Part shown: piece by piece, positions 8,021-18,271 of the stretch
Numbering within the stretch: the first letter of the stretch is position 1
How the letters are laid out: each line of letters starts with the position of its first letter
Made by a program: the position numbers and the translations under genes
Notes under the pieces: model-generated
Told to the model about the DNA's origin: nothing
The model's database searches: none
What the model saw: the letters and a program-made list of their open reading frames with translations, nothing else
Origin: Hyphomonadaceae bacterium
GTDB taxonomy: Bacteria > Pseudomonadota > Alphaproteobacteria > Caulobacterales > Aquidulcibacteraceae
Direction of reading: 5' to 3'
Length of the DNA: 64,000 bases
Assembly (NCBI GenBank): GCA_021731815.1
Contig: JAKFWO010000029.1
Location: 1-64,000 of the forward strand

Positions 8021-10390
8021 ATGGCCCATCCCCCTTCCTCCCGCAATGCGACGTCCGACCCCATGGCAGTGTTTGCGCGCGATGTGCGCCCCGCCGGCCA
8101 GGCGGCAAGTGTGTTCGCCGAAGCCGCTGCCGCCTGGACCCCGCACCGCCCCGTTCGCGCGGGAAGCAAATCCGAAGGCGGGAGGGTCTTCCGCTGCGAG
8201 AGCCCCTTTTCACCCGGCGGCGACCAGCCGGCGGCGATCGCCAAACTGGTCGAAGGGATTGCAGCGGGCGAGCGTGACCAGGTGCTGCTGGGCGTCACTG
8301 GCTCGGGCAAAACCTTCACCATGGCCAAGATCATAGAAGCCACACAGCGGCCGGCGCTGATTCTCGCCCCCAACAAGACATTGGCCGCGCAATTATACGG
8401 GGAATTCCGGAATTTCTTCCCGGAAAACGCGGTCGAATATTTCGTGTCCTATTACGATTATTATCAGCCGGAAGCCTATGTCCCCCGGACCGACACCTAT
8501 ATCGAAAAAGAAAGCGATATCAACGAACAGATCGACCGGATGCGCCATTCCGCCACCCGGGCGCTGCTCGAGCGCGACGATGTGATCATCGTGGCGTCCG
8601 TGTCCTGCATTTACGGCATCGGCTCGGTCGAGACCTATTCCTCAATGACCTTTCAGGTGGAGACCGGCGCGCGGCTCGACCCCGAAAGCCTCGGCCGCGA
8701 CCTGATCGCCCTGCAATACAAGCGCAATGACACCGCATTTCTGCGCGGCACCTTTCGTCGCCGCGGGGATGTGGTGGAGATTTTCCCGACCCATTACGAA
8801 GACCGCGCCTGGCGGGTCAGCTTTTTCGGCGACGAGGTGGAAAAGATCGTCGAATTCGACCCGCTCACCGGCAAAAAGGCCGCCGAACTCGGCTTCATCA
8901 AGGTCTATGCCAATTCCCATTATGTCACGCCGCGGCCGACGCTTCAGCAGGCGGTCGATCAGATCAAGGTGGAATTGCGCGATCGCCTTGCCGGTCTGGA
9001 AAGCGAAGGCAAATTGCTGGAGGCCCAAAGGCTGGCCCAGCGCGCCGAATTCGACATGGAAATGATGTTGGCGACCGGTGCCTGTGCGGGGATCGAGAAT
9101 TATTCCCGCTATCTCACCGGCCGCAATCCGGGCGAACCGCCGCCGACCTTGTTCGAATATCTGCCGGAAAACGCGCTGGTCTTTACCGATGAAAGCCATG
9201 TCACCATCCCGCAATTGGGCGGCATGTCGCGCGGGGACTATAATCGCAAGAAGACGTTGTCGGATTACGGTTTCCGGCTGCCTTCCTGCATGGACAACCG
9301 GCCGCTCAAATTCGAGGAATGGGACGCCATGCGCCCCCAATCCGTGCATGTTTCCGCGACGCCCGGCAAATGGGAAATGGAGCGCACCGGTGGCGTCTTT
9401 GTCGAACAGGTCATCCGCCCGACCGGCCTTATCGACCCGCCGGTGGAAGTGCGCCCGGTCGCCAAAGATGGCGCAAGCCAGGTTGATGACGTGATCGCCG
9501 AGGTCAAGGCGATCGCCGCGCGCGGTTTTCGCGCGCTGGTCACCACATTGACCAAGCGCATGGCCGAGGACCTGACGGAATATATGCATGAGCAGAATGT
9601 GCGCGTGCGCTACATGCATTCGGATATCGACACGGTCGAGCGCATCGAGATCATCCGCGATTTGCGGCTGGGCGCGTTTGACGTGCTGATCGGGATCAAT
9701 CTGTTGCGCGAGGGGCTCGACATCCCCGAATGCGCGCTGGTGGCCATTCTCGATGCCGACAAGGAAGGGTTCCTGCGTTCGGAAACCTCGCTGGTGCAGA
9801 CGATCGGGCGCGCCGCCCGCAATGCCGACAGCAAGGTCATTCTCTATGGCGACTCGATCACGGGGTCCATGGAACGCGCCATGGCCGAAACCGCGCGGCG
9901 GCGCGAAAAGCAGGCGGCGTTCAATCGCGAACACGGGATCACGCCGCAATCGATCCTGCGCGGGATCTCCGACATCCTCGATTCGCCCTATGGCGCGGAT
10001 TCGGTGACCATCGACCCCGACGATCCCCATAAACTCCGCCGGCTGGGCAAGGAGAATGGCCGGGATGGTGGCAGAGGCAAAAGCGGGCACAAGGCATATG
10101 GTCCGAAATCCTTCGGAGGCAGCAATCTGCGCGCCGTGATCGCCGGCCTTGAAAAGGACATGCGCGCGGCGGCGGCCGATCTCGAATTCGAACGGGCCGC
10201 CATGTTGCGCGACGAATTGAAGCGGATGCAGGCGCTCGAACTGGCCTATGGCGGCGATGCAACGGCCGATGACAGCGGCGATTGGGGGAATGTGGAGAAC
10301 GCGGCTGTGCCCGCAATCGGCGAATCGCCCGCCCCGCGTTCGACCATGGGCCGTGCCGGAGGGCCCCGCCCGCGAAAGAAGCGGGGCTGA
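8021..10390 (+). CDS. uvrB: Excinuclease ABC subunit B
   Basis: UvrB is the damage-verifying helicase of nucleotide excision repair; UvrA loads it and it recruits UvrC. The Walker A motif GVTGSGKT is at residues 91-98. The beta-hairpin region [12 protein letters not shown] follows, then helicase motifs including QTIGRAARN, and a C-terminal UVR domain ([14 protein letters not shown]). The 789-residue length exceeds the usual 670-700 because of an N-terminal extension of about 50 residues and a basic tail ending RPRKKRG. The start at 8021 has a weak ribosome site; an in-frame ATG at 8063 is an alternative. I found no GTTC-N7-GTTC LexA box directly upstream. Confidence 0.97.
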   Translation: MAHPPSSRNATSDPMAVFARDVRPAGQAASVFAEAAAAWTPHRPVRAGSKSEGGRVFRCESPFSPGGDQPAAIAKLVEGIAAGERDQVLLGVTGSGKTFTMAKIIEATQRPALILAPNKTLAAQLYGEFRNFFPENAVEYFVSYYDYYQPEAYVPRTDTYIEKESDINEQIDRMRHSATRALLERDDVIIVASVSCIYGIGSVETYSSMTFQVETGARLDPESLGRDLIALQYKRNDTAFLRGTFRRRGDVVEIFPTHYEDRAWRVSFFGDEVEKIVEFDPLTGKKAAELGFIKVYANSHYVTPRPTLQQAVDQIKVELRDRLAGLESEGKLLEAQRLAQRAEFDMEMMLATGACAGIENYSRYLTGRNPGEPPPTLFEYLPENALVFTDESHVTIPQLGGMSRGDYNRKKTLSDYGFRLPSCMDNRPLKFEEWDAMRPQSVHVSATPGKWEMERTGGVFVEQVIRPTGLIDPPVEVRPVAKDGASQVDDVIAEVKAIAARGFRALVTTLTKRMAEDLTEYMHEQNVRVRYMHSDIDTVERIEIIRDLRLGAFDVLIGINLLREGLDIPECALVAILDADKEGFLRSETSLVQTIGRAARNADSKVILYGDSITGSMERAMAETARRREKQAAFNREHGITPQSILRGISDILDSPYGADSVTIDPDDPHKLRRLGKENGRDGGRGKSGHKAYGPKSFGGSNLRAVIAGLEKDMRAAAADLEFERAAMLRDELKRMQALELAYGGDATADDSGDWGNVENAAVPAIGESPAPRSTMGRAGGPRPRKKRG

Positions 10391-10512
10391 GCGGCGCGGA
10401 TTGATGCTCATTCCGGTTCTGCCGACCCGGCTTGCGGGCATCATCAATTTCTCAGGCAATTTTAGTCGCAAGGGCCTGAATTCGCTGGTCGGGAAGGCGC
10501 ATGGGTCTGTAA

Positions 10513-11600
<1,088 letters not shown>

Positions 11601-11619
11601 ACAACACAAGGGTTGGCGC

Positions 11620-12732
11620 ATGAAGGTCCGGGCTGCGATCGCGCTGGCCGCCAATGAGCGGCTGATCATTGATGAAGTGGATCTCGAGGGCCCGCGCGCC
11701 GGCGAGGTGCTTGTCGAGATCATGGCGACCGGTATCTGCCACACGGACGCCTATACGCTCTCAGGCAAGGATTCCGAAGGGATTTTCCCCTGTATCCTCG
11801 GCCATGAGGGGGCGGGAATCGTCCGGGAGGTCGGGGCGGGCGTCAGGGGTCTCGTGCCCGGCGACCATGTCATTCCGCTCTACACGCCCGAATGCCGGGA
11901 GTGCAAAACCTGCCTGTCGCAGCGCTCCAATCTCTGCACCTCCATCCGCGCCACCCAGGGCAAGGGCCTGATGCCGGACGGCACCAGCCGCTTCTCGTGG
12001 CGCGGCCAGCCGCTCGCCCATTATATGGGCTGTTCCACCTTCGCCAATTTCACGGTGCTCCCCGAAATCGCGCTGGCCAAAATCCGGCCCGACGCCCCCT
12101 TCGACGCGGTCTGCTATATCGGCTGCGGGGTGACGACCGGGATCGGCGCGGTGATTTTCACCGCAAAAGTCTGGCCCGGAGCCAATGTCGCGGTATTCGG
12201 TCTGGGCGGGATCGGGCTCAATGTCGTGCAGGCCGCGCGCATGGTGGGGGCCGACCGCATCATTGGCGTGGACATCAACCCCGCGCGCCAGGCGATGGCC
12301 ACCAAATTCGGGATGACCCATTTCATCAATCCCGATGATATCGGGACAGAAAAAGTGGTGGCTGCGATCACCGATCTCACCGGCGGGGGGGTGGATTTCA
12401 GCTTCGACGCCACCGGCAACACCAGTGTCATGCGCCAGGCGCTGGAATGCTGCCATCGTGGCTGGGGCGAGAGCATCATTATCGGGGTGGCAGAAGCCGG
12501 CCAGGAGATCGCTACGCGGCCCTTTCAGCTCGTCACCGGGCGGGTGTGGCGGGGCACCGCCTTTGGTGGCGCACGCGGACGCAGTGATGTTCCGAAGATC
12601 GTCGACTGGTATATGGAAAACCGGATCAATATTGACGACCTCATCACCCACCGGATGGGCCTCGACCAGATCAACGAAGCCTTCGACCTGATGCAGCGCG
12701 GGGAAAGCATCCGCTCGGTGGTGGTGTATTAG
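11620..12732 (+). CDS. S-(hydroxymethyl)glutathione dehydrogenase / class III alcohol dehydrogenase
   Basis: This 370-residue zinc enzyme oxidises the glutathione adduct of formaldehyde. The catalytic zinc region GICHTDAYTLSG and GHEGAG are present. So are the four structural-zinc cysteines in CRECKTCLSQRSNLC and the NAD-binding GLGGIG. Length and motifs fit class III ADH (frmA/adhI family). It follows mdh after 48 bp on the same strand. No S-formylglutathione hydrolase gene is adjacent. Formaldehyde detoxification is the likely role; oxidation of long-chain alcohols or S-nitrosoglutathione is also known in the family. Confidence 0.9.
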   Translation: MKVRAAIALAANERLIIDEVDLEGPRAGEVLVEIMATGICHTDAYTLSGKDSEGIFPCILGHEGAGIVREVGAGVRGLVPGDHVIPLYTPECRECKTCLSQRSNLCTSIRATQGKGLMPDGTSRFSWRGQPLAHYMGCSTFANFTVLPEIALAKIRPDAPFDAVCYIGCGVTTGIGAVIFTAKVWPGANVAVFGLGGIGLNVVQAARMVGADRIIGVDINPARQAMATKFGMTHFINPDDIGTEKVVAAITDLTGGGVDFSFDATGNTSVMRQALECCHRGWGESIIIGVAEAGQEIATRPFQLVTGRVWRGTAFGGARGRSDVPKIVDWYMENRINIDDLITHRMGLDQINEAFDLMQRGESIRSVVVY

Positions 12733-12752
12733 CGCTTCGAATCCGCCCCGCT

Positions 12753-13529
12753 TCAGGATTCCGGCGAGCCCTGGTCGGGCTGCGGTTCCGCCCTTTTCGT
12801 CCCGCCATAGAGCACCGCATTCCAGCGCGAGGGAAGGCGGAAGGCGTAGAGCGTGTGGGCAAGCGCCCAGCTCCCGATGATCGCGGCCGGATGACGCCCG
12901 GCAAAGCGCCGCGCCGACACGCCAAGGCGCGGGGCCTGTAGATAGGCCACACGCCCGAAGGCGCGCATGCGCAAGGTGAGGTCGAAATCCTCCATGAGCG
13001 CCAATGGGGCAATGCCGCCAATGGCTGCAAGCGCTGTGCGGCGGATGAAAATGCCGCTGTCGCCGTAATGGAGCCCGATCATCCGGCGAAGCCAGTGATA
13101 GGTCAGGTTGAGCCAGGCGGAGAAAAAATCACCGCCATCGAAGCGCACGCGGAAATTACCGCCGATCATGGCCGGATCAGCGAGGGCGTCGGCAATCGCC
13201 GCCGCTCCGCCCGGCGGCCAATGGCAATCGGCATGGAGGAAAAGCACTTGATCCCTGCCAGCCATTTCTCCGCCCAGCCGCAATTGCGCGCCACGGCCGG
13301 CCCCCGTCGTCACGACCCGCACGCCGGATGCGGTGGCGAGGGCAGCGGTGCCATCCTCGCTCCCGCCATCCACCACGATGATTTCGGCGCGGGGGGCATC
13401 GTCCTGCAAGGCCGCGAGCAGGGTGCCGATGCGCGCGGCCTCGTTCAGCGTCGCGATGACGATGCTGAGGCCCGCCCCGTTCATGGCCTCAAGGCGCGGC
13501 TCGGTCTCGGACATTGGGCCTTTCTGCAT
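12753..13529 (-). CDS. Family 2 glycosyltransferase (TIGR04283-like)
   Basis: This 258-residue protein has a GT-A fold start (LSIVIATLNEAARI, then IIVVDGGSEDGT) and the acceptor block LFLHADCHWPPGG. It matches the small glycosyltransferase 2 group often annotated as TIGR04283, linked to radical-SAM/selenodomain neighbourhoods. No such partner is present here. Sugar donor and acceptor are unknown. In-frame ATGs at 13529, 13514 and 13484 are possible starts; the second has an AAAGG site close by. The gene ends 20 bp from the end of the adh gene, so the two are convergent. Confidence 0.8.
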   Translation of the reverse strand: MQKGPMSETEPRLEAMNGAGLSIVIATLNEAARIGTLLAALQDDAPRAEIIVVDGGSEDGTAALATASGVRVVTTGAGRGAQLRLGGEMAGRDQVLFLHADCHWPPGGAAAIADALADPAMIGGNFRVRFDGGDFFSAWLNLTYHWLRRMIGLHYGDSGIFIRRTALAAIGGIAPLALMEDFDLTLRMRAFGRVAYLQAPRLGVSARRFAGRHPAAIIGSWALAHTLYAFRLPSRWNAVLYGGTKRAEPQPDQGSPES

Positions 13530-13572
13530 CGGGTTTTGCGGTGAGGGAAGAATGGCCCGGTTCCGGTGCCAC

Positions 13573-14232
13573 TCAATCGGCAGGCGCGCTCACCTGAAAA
13601 GGTGGAAAACACAGCAGCCGCAGAATGTCCCGCGGGCGCAAATGCCAGCTCGCCCAGGAGAGCGGGGAATCGCCATTGATGTCGCGCGCATCGCGCTTCG
13701 CATTGGCGGCGATCAGGGCCCTGATCACGCCGGCAGAGCCAAAGGCCGCCGCCCGGTGCAACGGGGTTTCCCCGCGGGTGCGGATGTCGCGCATGAAACT
13801 GCCGGTCGCGATTCCGGGGATCGTCGCGCAATTGGGATCGGCACCGGCCGCGATGAGGCGCGTGACGATCCGGTCGAAGCGCGGGTCATCGCTCTTGCAC
13901 AAGGCGGCGTGGAGCGGCGTCTCGCCCGTATCGGGCAAAGGCCGGTTCACATCCGCCCCTAAAAAGATGAGGCATTCCACGAGGCGGACATGGCCGTGAA
14001 ACACCGCCCCGTTCAGGTCGAGATTATCCCCCAATTGCGCAAGAGGTGCCCCCGCACCGAGCAGCGCCAGCACCGCGGTCGCATCACCATGAAAAGCGCA
14101 ATATTGCAGCAGCGAGAGACCTTCATCATCGACAAAAGCCGGATCCCCGCCTGCGCGGAGCCATGGGATGATCTGCTCGGTCTTTCCGTCACGGATCGCG
14201 GTCAGATGATCGATGTGTGAATCCATTGGCAC
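13573..14232 (-). CDS. Ankyrin-repeat protein
   Basis: This is a protein of about 219 residues made almost entirely of ankyrin repeats. Recognisable units include GLSLLQYCAFHGDATAVLAL, TGETPLHAALC and RGETPLHRAAAFGS, and each unit ends in a helix followed by a GADPN-type turn. Such proteins bind other proteins; no catalytic domain, signal peptide or membrane segment is visible. A GTG start at 14232 is preferred because GGAGG lies 7 nt upstream; an ATG two codons later is the alternative. It sits downstream of no obvious partner on the same strand, so its function is unknown. Confidence 0.75.
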   Translation of the reverse strand: MPMDSHIDHLTAIRDGKTEQIIPWLRAGGDPAFVDDEGLSLLQYCAFHGDATAVLALLGAGAPLAQLGDNLDLNGAVFHGHVRLVECLIFLGADVNRPLPDTGETPLHAALCKSDDPRFDRIVTRLIAAGADPNCATIPGIATGSFMRDIRTRGETPLHRAAAFGSAGVIRALIAANAKRDARDINGDSPLSWASWHLRPRDILRLLCFPPFQVSAPAD

Positions 14233-14333
14233 CGGAATTCCTCCACAGGGCCCGGGTTGCGGTTTCAGGCTGATATTTACGATCACCAGAGTGGCCAGAA
14301 TGTAAGGATCATCGCATGCTCTGCCTTTCGACG

Positions 14334-14381
14334 GCAAGATGGAGGAATGCAATGCGGACGCATTGTCCTCCTCCATCTTGC
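14334..14381. repeat. 48-bp near-perfect hairpin in a divergent promoter region
   Basis: A long inverted repeat (GCAAGATGGAGGA on the left, TCCTCCTCCATCTTGC on the right) extends through CAATGCG / CGCATTG almost to the centre, leaving a 2-nt gap. Mismatches are confined to a few bases. It lies between the ankyrin gene (minus) and deoC (plus), so it cannot be a simple terminator for either. Confidence 0.7.
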
Positions 14382-14460
14382 TCCCCGACCGTGGTTCGGG
14401 CTATTCTGGCCGCCGGTCCGGGTCGCGATCACGCGCCCATTGCCCTTCAGGACAGATTCC

Positions 14461-15471
14461 ATGAGCCGCGCCAAAATCTCGGTCGTGCCCAGCGCAACGG
14501 GTGCGCCCGCTTGTCCCTCCGGCGAATTGCGCGCACCCATAAGGCCGCTCGACCTTGATTGGGTCGAAGCCGTGCGGGTCAATCTGTCGGCCGTGGAACG
14601 GCGGATCGACAGCCTGCCCGGCCGCCGCACGGTGAAGAAGGAATGGCAGGCCGCTTGGCTCCTGAAGGCCATCACGCTCATGGATCTGACGACTTTGGCC
14701 GGCGACGACACCGATGGCCGGGTCGAACGCCTGTGCGCCAAGGCCAGAAATCCGGTACGCCGCGATCTGCTGGCCGCGCTTGGTGCGCTGGATTTGCCGA
14801 TCCGGGTCGGGGCGGTCTGCGTCTATCACGATTTCGTCGCCATTGCCGCGCAGGCGCTGGCGGGTACGGGGATCGAAATCGCCGCGGTCTCCACCGGCTT
14901 CCCCGCCGGCCATGCGCCGATGGAAACCAAATTGCGCGAGATTGCGGCCTCGGTCGAGGCTGGCGCCACCGAAATCGACATCGTGATCAGCCGGAAATAT
15001 GTGCTGACCAGCCAATGGCGGGCGCTTTATGACGAGGTGAAGGCCTATCGCGAGGCCTGTGGCCCGGCCCATATGAAAGCCATTCTGGCGACCGGCGAAC
15101 TTGGCTCGATCCGCAAGATCGGTCAGGCTTCAATGGTCGCCATGCAAGCGGGGGCGGATTTCATCAAGACCTCGACAGGAATGGAACCGGTCAATGCGAC
15201 CTTGCCGGTGTCGCTGGTCATGATGCGGATGATCCGGGATTATCATGAGCGCACGGGAACCCTGATCGGGTTCAAACCGGCCGGCGGGATTACCAATGCG
15301 AAAACGGCCCTGGGCTATCTCGCGCTGGTGAAAGAGGAATTGGGCGATGAATGGCTGTCGCCGGGCCTGTTTCGCTTTGGCGCATCACGGCTTCTGGGTG
15401 ATATCGAGCGCCAGCTCGAACACCATGTCACGGGGGCCTATTCCGCCGCCAACCGCCACCCTATGGCGTGA
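14461..15471 (+). CDS. deoC: Deoxyribose-phosphate aldolase, long form
   Basis: DeoC cleaves 2-deoxyribose 5-phosphate to acetaldehyde and glyceraldehyde 3-phosphate. The Schiff-base Lys is in FIKTSTG, and the second active-site Lys is in GFKPAGGI. At 336 residues it belongs to the long group resembling the eukaryotic enzyme; the short form of Escherichia coli is about 260. The extra residues lie at the N-terminus and around RRTVKKEWQAAWLLK. The ATG follows an AGGAC site. No deoA, deoB or deoD is adjacent, so the deo operon is not conserved here. Confidence 0.93.
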   Translation: MSRAKISVVPSATGAPACPSGELRAPIRPLDLDWVEAVRVNLSAVERRIDSLPGRRTVKKEWQAAWLLKAITLMDLTTLAGDDTDGRVERLCAKARNPVRRDLLAALGALDLPIRVGAVCVYHDFVAIAAQALAGTGIEIAAVSTGFPAGHAPMETKLREIAASVEAGATEIDIVISRKYVLTSQWRALYDEVKAYREACGPAHMKAILATGELGSIRKIGQASMVAMQAGADFIKTSTGMEPVNATLPVSLVMMRMIRDYHERTGTLIGFKPAGGITNAKTALGYLALVKEELGDEWLSPGLFRFGASRLLGDIERQLEHHVTGAYSAANRHPMA

Positions 15472-15554
15472 GGGGATTGCGCTAACGCCTGACTTTAAAC
15501 AGAGTGTTTGTAAACAAACAATGCGCTGAATTCGCTACATAAATCTTTGCAGCG

Positions 15555-15582
15555 GCCGCAAGCGGGCGCTCCTGCCTGCGGC
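15555..15582. terminator. Hairpin between convergent deoC and cytochrome c genes
   Basis: GCCGCAAGC pairs with GCCTGCGGC with one mismatch. It lies in the 160-bp convergent gap, which also holds an AT-rich inverted repeat (TGTTTG TAAA CAAACA) near 15505. A bidirectional terminator is plausible; no strong U-run is seen. Confidence 0.35.
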
Positions 15583-15633
15583 TCCGGTCACAACAAGGCT
15601 TTGTTTGCATGGTGGAAAGACAACGCCGGGCAC

Positions 15634-16341
15634 TCACTGGCCGGGCGGCGTGCCAGCCCCCGGTGTCGCGGGTGCGGCCGGGACTTCTTCCCCGCCTGTC
15701 GCGGGCACAGCGACCCCCTCATCTGCTCCGGGCGCGGTTTCCTCAGCCGGGGCGGCAGCGTCAGGGGCGACCTCACCCTCGGCCGCTGCAGGGGGGAGAG
15801 CAGGTGCCGGGAATGCCACCGGCGCGGCGGTAACACTGTTGAGATAGGCCATCAAATCGGCGCGGTCGGTCGGCTTTTTCAGTCCGGCAAAGCTCATCGC
15901 CGTGCCGGGAGCCGTTTTGGAGGGTGCCGCAAGGAATGTGTTCAATTCCTCATAGCTCCAGACCCGGTCGGCCGCATATTCCCTGAAAGCGGGCGAATAG
16001 GCGAAGCCCGCCCGCCGGGCGATCGCGCTGCCCGGAATTCCCCAAAGATTGGGGCCGATGGCATTGGCACCACCATTGTCGAAATTGTGGCAGGCTGCAC
16101 ATTGCTTCGCGAGCTTTTCGCCTTTTGTGACATCCGCCGCAGCCAGCAGGGTACCCAGATCGAGCTCGGCCGGCGCTTCCGCCTCGGGTGGCGCAGTATC
16201 CTCGGGAAGCTCGATCGCAAGGCCCAGTTTCGCAGGCGTTTCTGTGTGGAACAGGATCTCTGCCCCCCAGCGCAGGCCGAGCACCGCAAGCACCGCGGCG
16301 ATCACCCATCCGAAAATCGTGTAGCTTTTATAGCCGAACAT
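15634..16341 (-). CDS. Membrane-anchored cytochrome c (CycM/c552-like)
   Basis: This 235-residue protein has an uncleaved N-terminal membrane helix (about residues 8-24), a flexible acidic/Pro linker and one class I cytochrome c domain. Heme attachment is CAACH at 81-85 and the likely axial Met is M149 in GTAMSFAG. A Pro/Ala/Glu/Gly-rich tail of about 60 residues ends the protein. Such proteins face the periplasm and carry electrons from the bc1 complex to terminal oxidases. It is divergent from kdsB-pheA, an arrangement seen in many Alphaproteobacteria. Confidence 0.92.
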   Translation of the reverse strand: MFGYKSYTIFGWVIAAVLAVLGLRWGAEILFHTETPAKLGLAIELPEDTAPPEAEAPAELDLGTLLAAADVTKGEKLAKQCAACHNFDNGGANAIGPNLWGIPGSAIARRAGFAYSPAFREYAADRVWSYEELNTFLAAPSKTAPGTAMSFAGLKKPTDRADLMAYLNSVTAAPVAFPAPALPPAAAEGEVAPDAAAPAEETAPGADEGVAVPATGGEEVPAAPATPGAGTPPGQ

Positions 16342-16535
16342 GGGTCTGTGCTCTTGAACAGGTGCGAGTGACGATCGCGCGATCGGACTGAGTCATGCCC
16401 TTTGCGGATCGGTCGTCATGTGACATGCGTTTTTGGCTTGCGCAACGGATTTCCATCACTCTTTTGCATGAAGTCCGGTGAATTCAGGCTGCCCCGACTG
16501 CCGAAAAATGGCGCCTGGTGCAGAAGGGGAGCGTC

Positions 16536-17306
16536 GTGAAGCCAATCATCATCATCCCGGCGCGCATGGGCGCACTTCGTCTGCCCGGCAAGCCGCTTGC
16601 CGATCTTGGCGGGATTCCCATGGTGATCCGCTGTGCGCAGATCGCGGAGGCTGCCGCAATTGGTCCTGTTCTCATTGCCGCTGCGGAAGTCGAAATCGTC
16701 GAGGCCGCCGCCCGGTTCGGGATCCGGGCGCAATTGACCGATCCGGCCCTGAATTCCGGCACCGACCGGGTGGCCGCGGCCGTGAATCTCGTCGATCCGG
16801 CCGGTGACCATGATGTAATAGTGAATTACCAGGGCGATATGCCGAGCCTCGAGCCCGCGGCGATCGGCCGCTGCACCGGTTTGTTCGACCGGATGCCTGA
16901 AGCCGATATCGCGACCCTTGCCGCCATCACCGGGGATCCTGCCGAGCGCATGGATGAAGGCGTGGTCAAGGCGATCGTCGCCCGGGCCGATTCTGGAGCA
17001 CCCGAAGTCAAAATGCCGGGGGGCTATGGCCCGGCGCTCTATTTCACCCGCGCCCCGGCCCCTTTTGGCCCCGGCGAAATCCTCCACCATCTCGGCATCT
17101 ACGCTTTCCGGCGGGAGAGCCTGATGCGCTTCGTGGCGGCCCCGCCCTCGCCGCTCGAGCGGCGCGAGCGGCTCGAGCAATTGCGGGCCATGGAAATGGG
17201 CATGCGCATCGTGGTGGGCTTCGAACGCGACGTGGCGCGCGGGGTGGATACGCCCGAGGACCTCGTCCGCATGCGGGCATTATTGGGGGCGGCACCCCAT
17301 GGATGA
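16536..17306 (+). CDS. kdsB: 3-deoxy-manno-octulosonate cytidylyltransferase (CMP-Kdo synthetase)
   Basis: KdsB activates Kdo with CTP for lipopolysaccharide inner-core synthesis. The nucleotide-binding start IIIIPARMGALRLPGKPL, the VNYQGDMP block and IYAFRRESLMRF are typical. At 256 residues the length is normal. The GTG start at 16536 is chosen because AAGGGGA lies about 6 nt upstream; an upstream in-frame GTG at 16518 lacks one. pheA begins 27 bp after the stop, so the two are likely co-transcribed. Confidence 0.95.
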   Translation: MKPIIIIPARMGALRLPGKPLADLGGIPMVIRCAQIAEAAAIGPVLIAAAEVEIVEAAARFGIRAQLTDPALNSGTDRVAAAVNLVDPAGDHDVIVNYQGDMPSLEPAAIGRCTGLFDRMPEADIATLAAITGDPAERMDEGVVKAIVARADSGAPEVKMPGGYGPALYFTRAPAPFGPGEILHHLGIYAFRRESLMRFVAAPPSPLERRERLEQLRAMEMGMRIVVGFERDVARGVDTPEDLVRMRALLGAAPHG

Positions 17307-17333
17307 GAATTGCCCCGGATCAGGAGCCGATCG

Positions 17334-18221
17334 GTGATCGAGGATGATTTCATCCCGCCGGCCCCCGAACAGATCGCCTTTCAGGGCGAAATGGGAGCCT
17401 ATGGCCATCTGGCCTGCCGCATGGCGTGGCCCGATCTCGCGCCGCTGCCCTGCGCCAGTTTCGAGGATGCCTTCGCCGCCGTGACCAGCGGACAGGCACT
17501 CTATGCCATGATCCCGATCGAGAACACTCTGGCCGGCCGCGTGCCCGACATCCATCATCTGCTGCCCGATTCGGGTCTGTTCATCGTTGCCGAGCATTTC
17601 CTGCGTGTGCGACACCAATTGCTTGGCCTGCCGGGCGCGCGGATCGAGGATATCGGCTTTGCCCATTCCCACCCCATGGCCATCGGCCAGTGCCGGGATT
17701 TCCTGCGCCAGCGCCGGATCAGCGCCGTGAAGGAGGGGGACACGGCGGGTGCTGCGCGGCTCGTGAAACTGCTGGGCGATCACCGTCATGCCGCCATCGC
17801 CTCCTCGCTCGCAGCCGAGGTCAATGGGCTGGTCGCGCTTGCGGAAAATATCGAGGATGCCCCCCACAACACCACCCGCTTCATCGTAATGTCGCGCGAC
17901 AAAGCGAGGCTTTTGGATGGAGCGCGCAAATGCGTGACGGCGCTGGTCTTTGAAGTGCGCAACGTCCCCGCCGCCTTGTTCAAGGGGCTGGGCGGCTTTG
18001 CGACCAATGGCGTCAATATGACCAAGCTCGAGAGCTATATGGTCGGCGGCTCTTTCACCGCCACGCAATTCTATGCCGAGATCGAGGGCCGGCCCGAAGA
18101 TCGTGTGGTGACGCTTGCGCTGGAAGAACTGGCGTTTTTCTCGACACGGGTGCGGATTCTGGGCGTGTTTGAAGGCGACCCGTTTCGCTATGCCCGAACG
18201 CGCGCCACTTCGGGCCAGTAA
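17334..18221 (+). CDS. pheA: Prephenate dehydratase
   Basis: This monofunctional enzyme converts prephenate to phenylpyruvate in phenylalanine synthesis. The catalytic domain shows AFQGEMGAYGH at its start, the IPIENTLAGRV segment and the NTTRF motif. A C-terminal ACT domain follows (TKLESYMVGGSF region), where phenylalanine would bind and inhibit. No chorismate mutase domain is fused. A GTG start at 17334 with AGGAG 7 nt upstream gives 295 residues. It ends 50 bp from the 3' end of ccr, with which it is convergent. Confidence 0.95.
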   Translation: MIEDDFIPPAPEQIAFQGEMGAYGHLACRMAWPDLAPLPCASFEDAFAAVTSGQALYAMIPIENTLAGRVPDIHHLLPDSGLFIVAEHFLRVRHQLLGLPGARIEDIGFAHSHPMAIGQCRDFLRQRRISAVKEGDTAGAARLVKLLGDHRHAAIASSLAAEVNGLVALAENIEDAPHNTTRFIVMSRDKARLLDGARKCVTALVFEVRNVPAALFKGLGGFATNGVNMTKLESYMVGGSFTATQFYAEIEGRPEDRVVTLALEELAFFSTRVRILGVFEGDPFRYARTRATSGQ

Positions 18222-18271
18222 GGCACGCTGACATTCCGGCCATATCGCCACAAATGCCCGCCGGCGGAAGC

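Noticed and set aside
8642-10471. A 609-codon open frame on the strand opposite uvrB, and similar frames of 700-980 codons opposite mutL, flhA and flhF
   Set aside because: They lie antisense to well-supported genes, use the complementary third position typical of GC-rich DNA, and have no recognisable domain or ribosome site.
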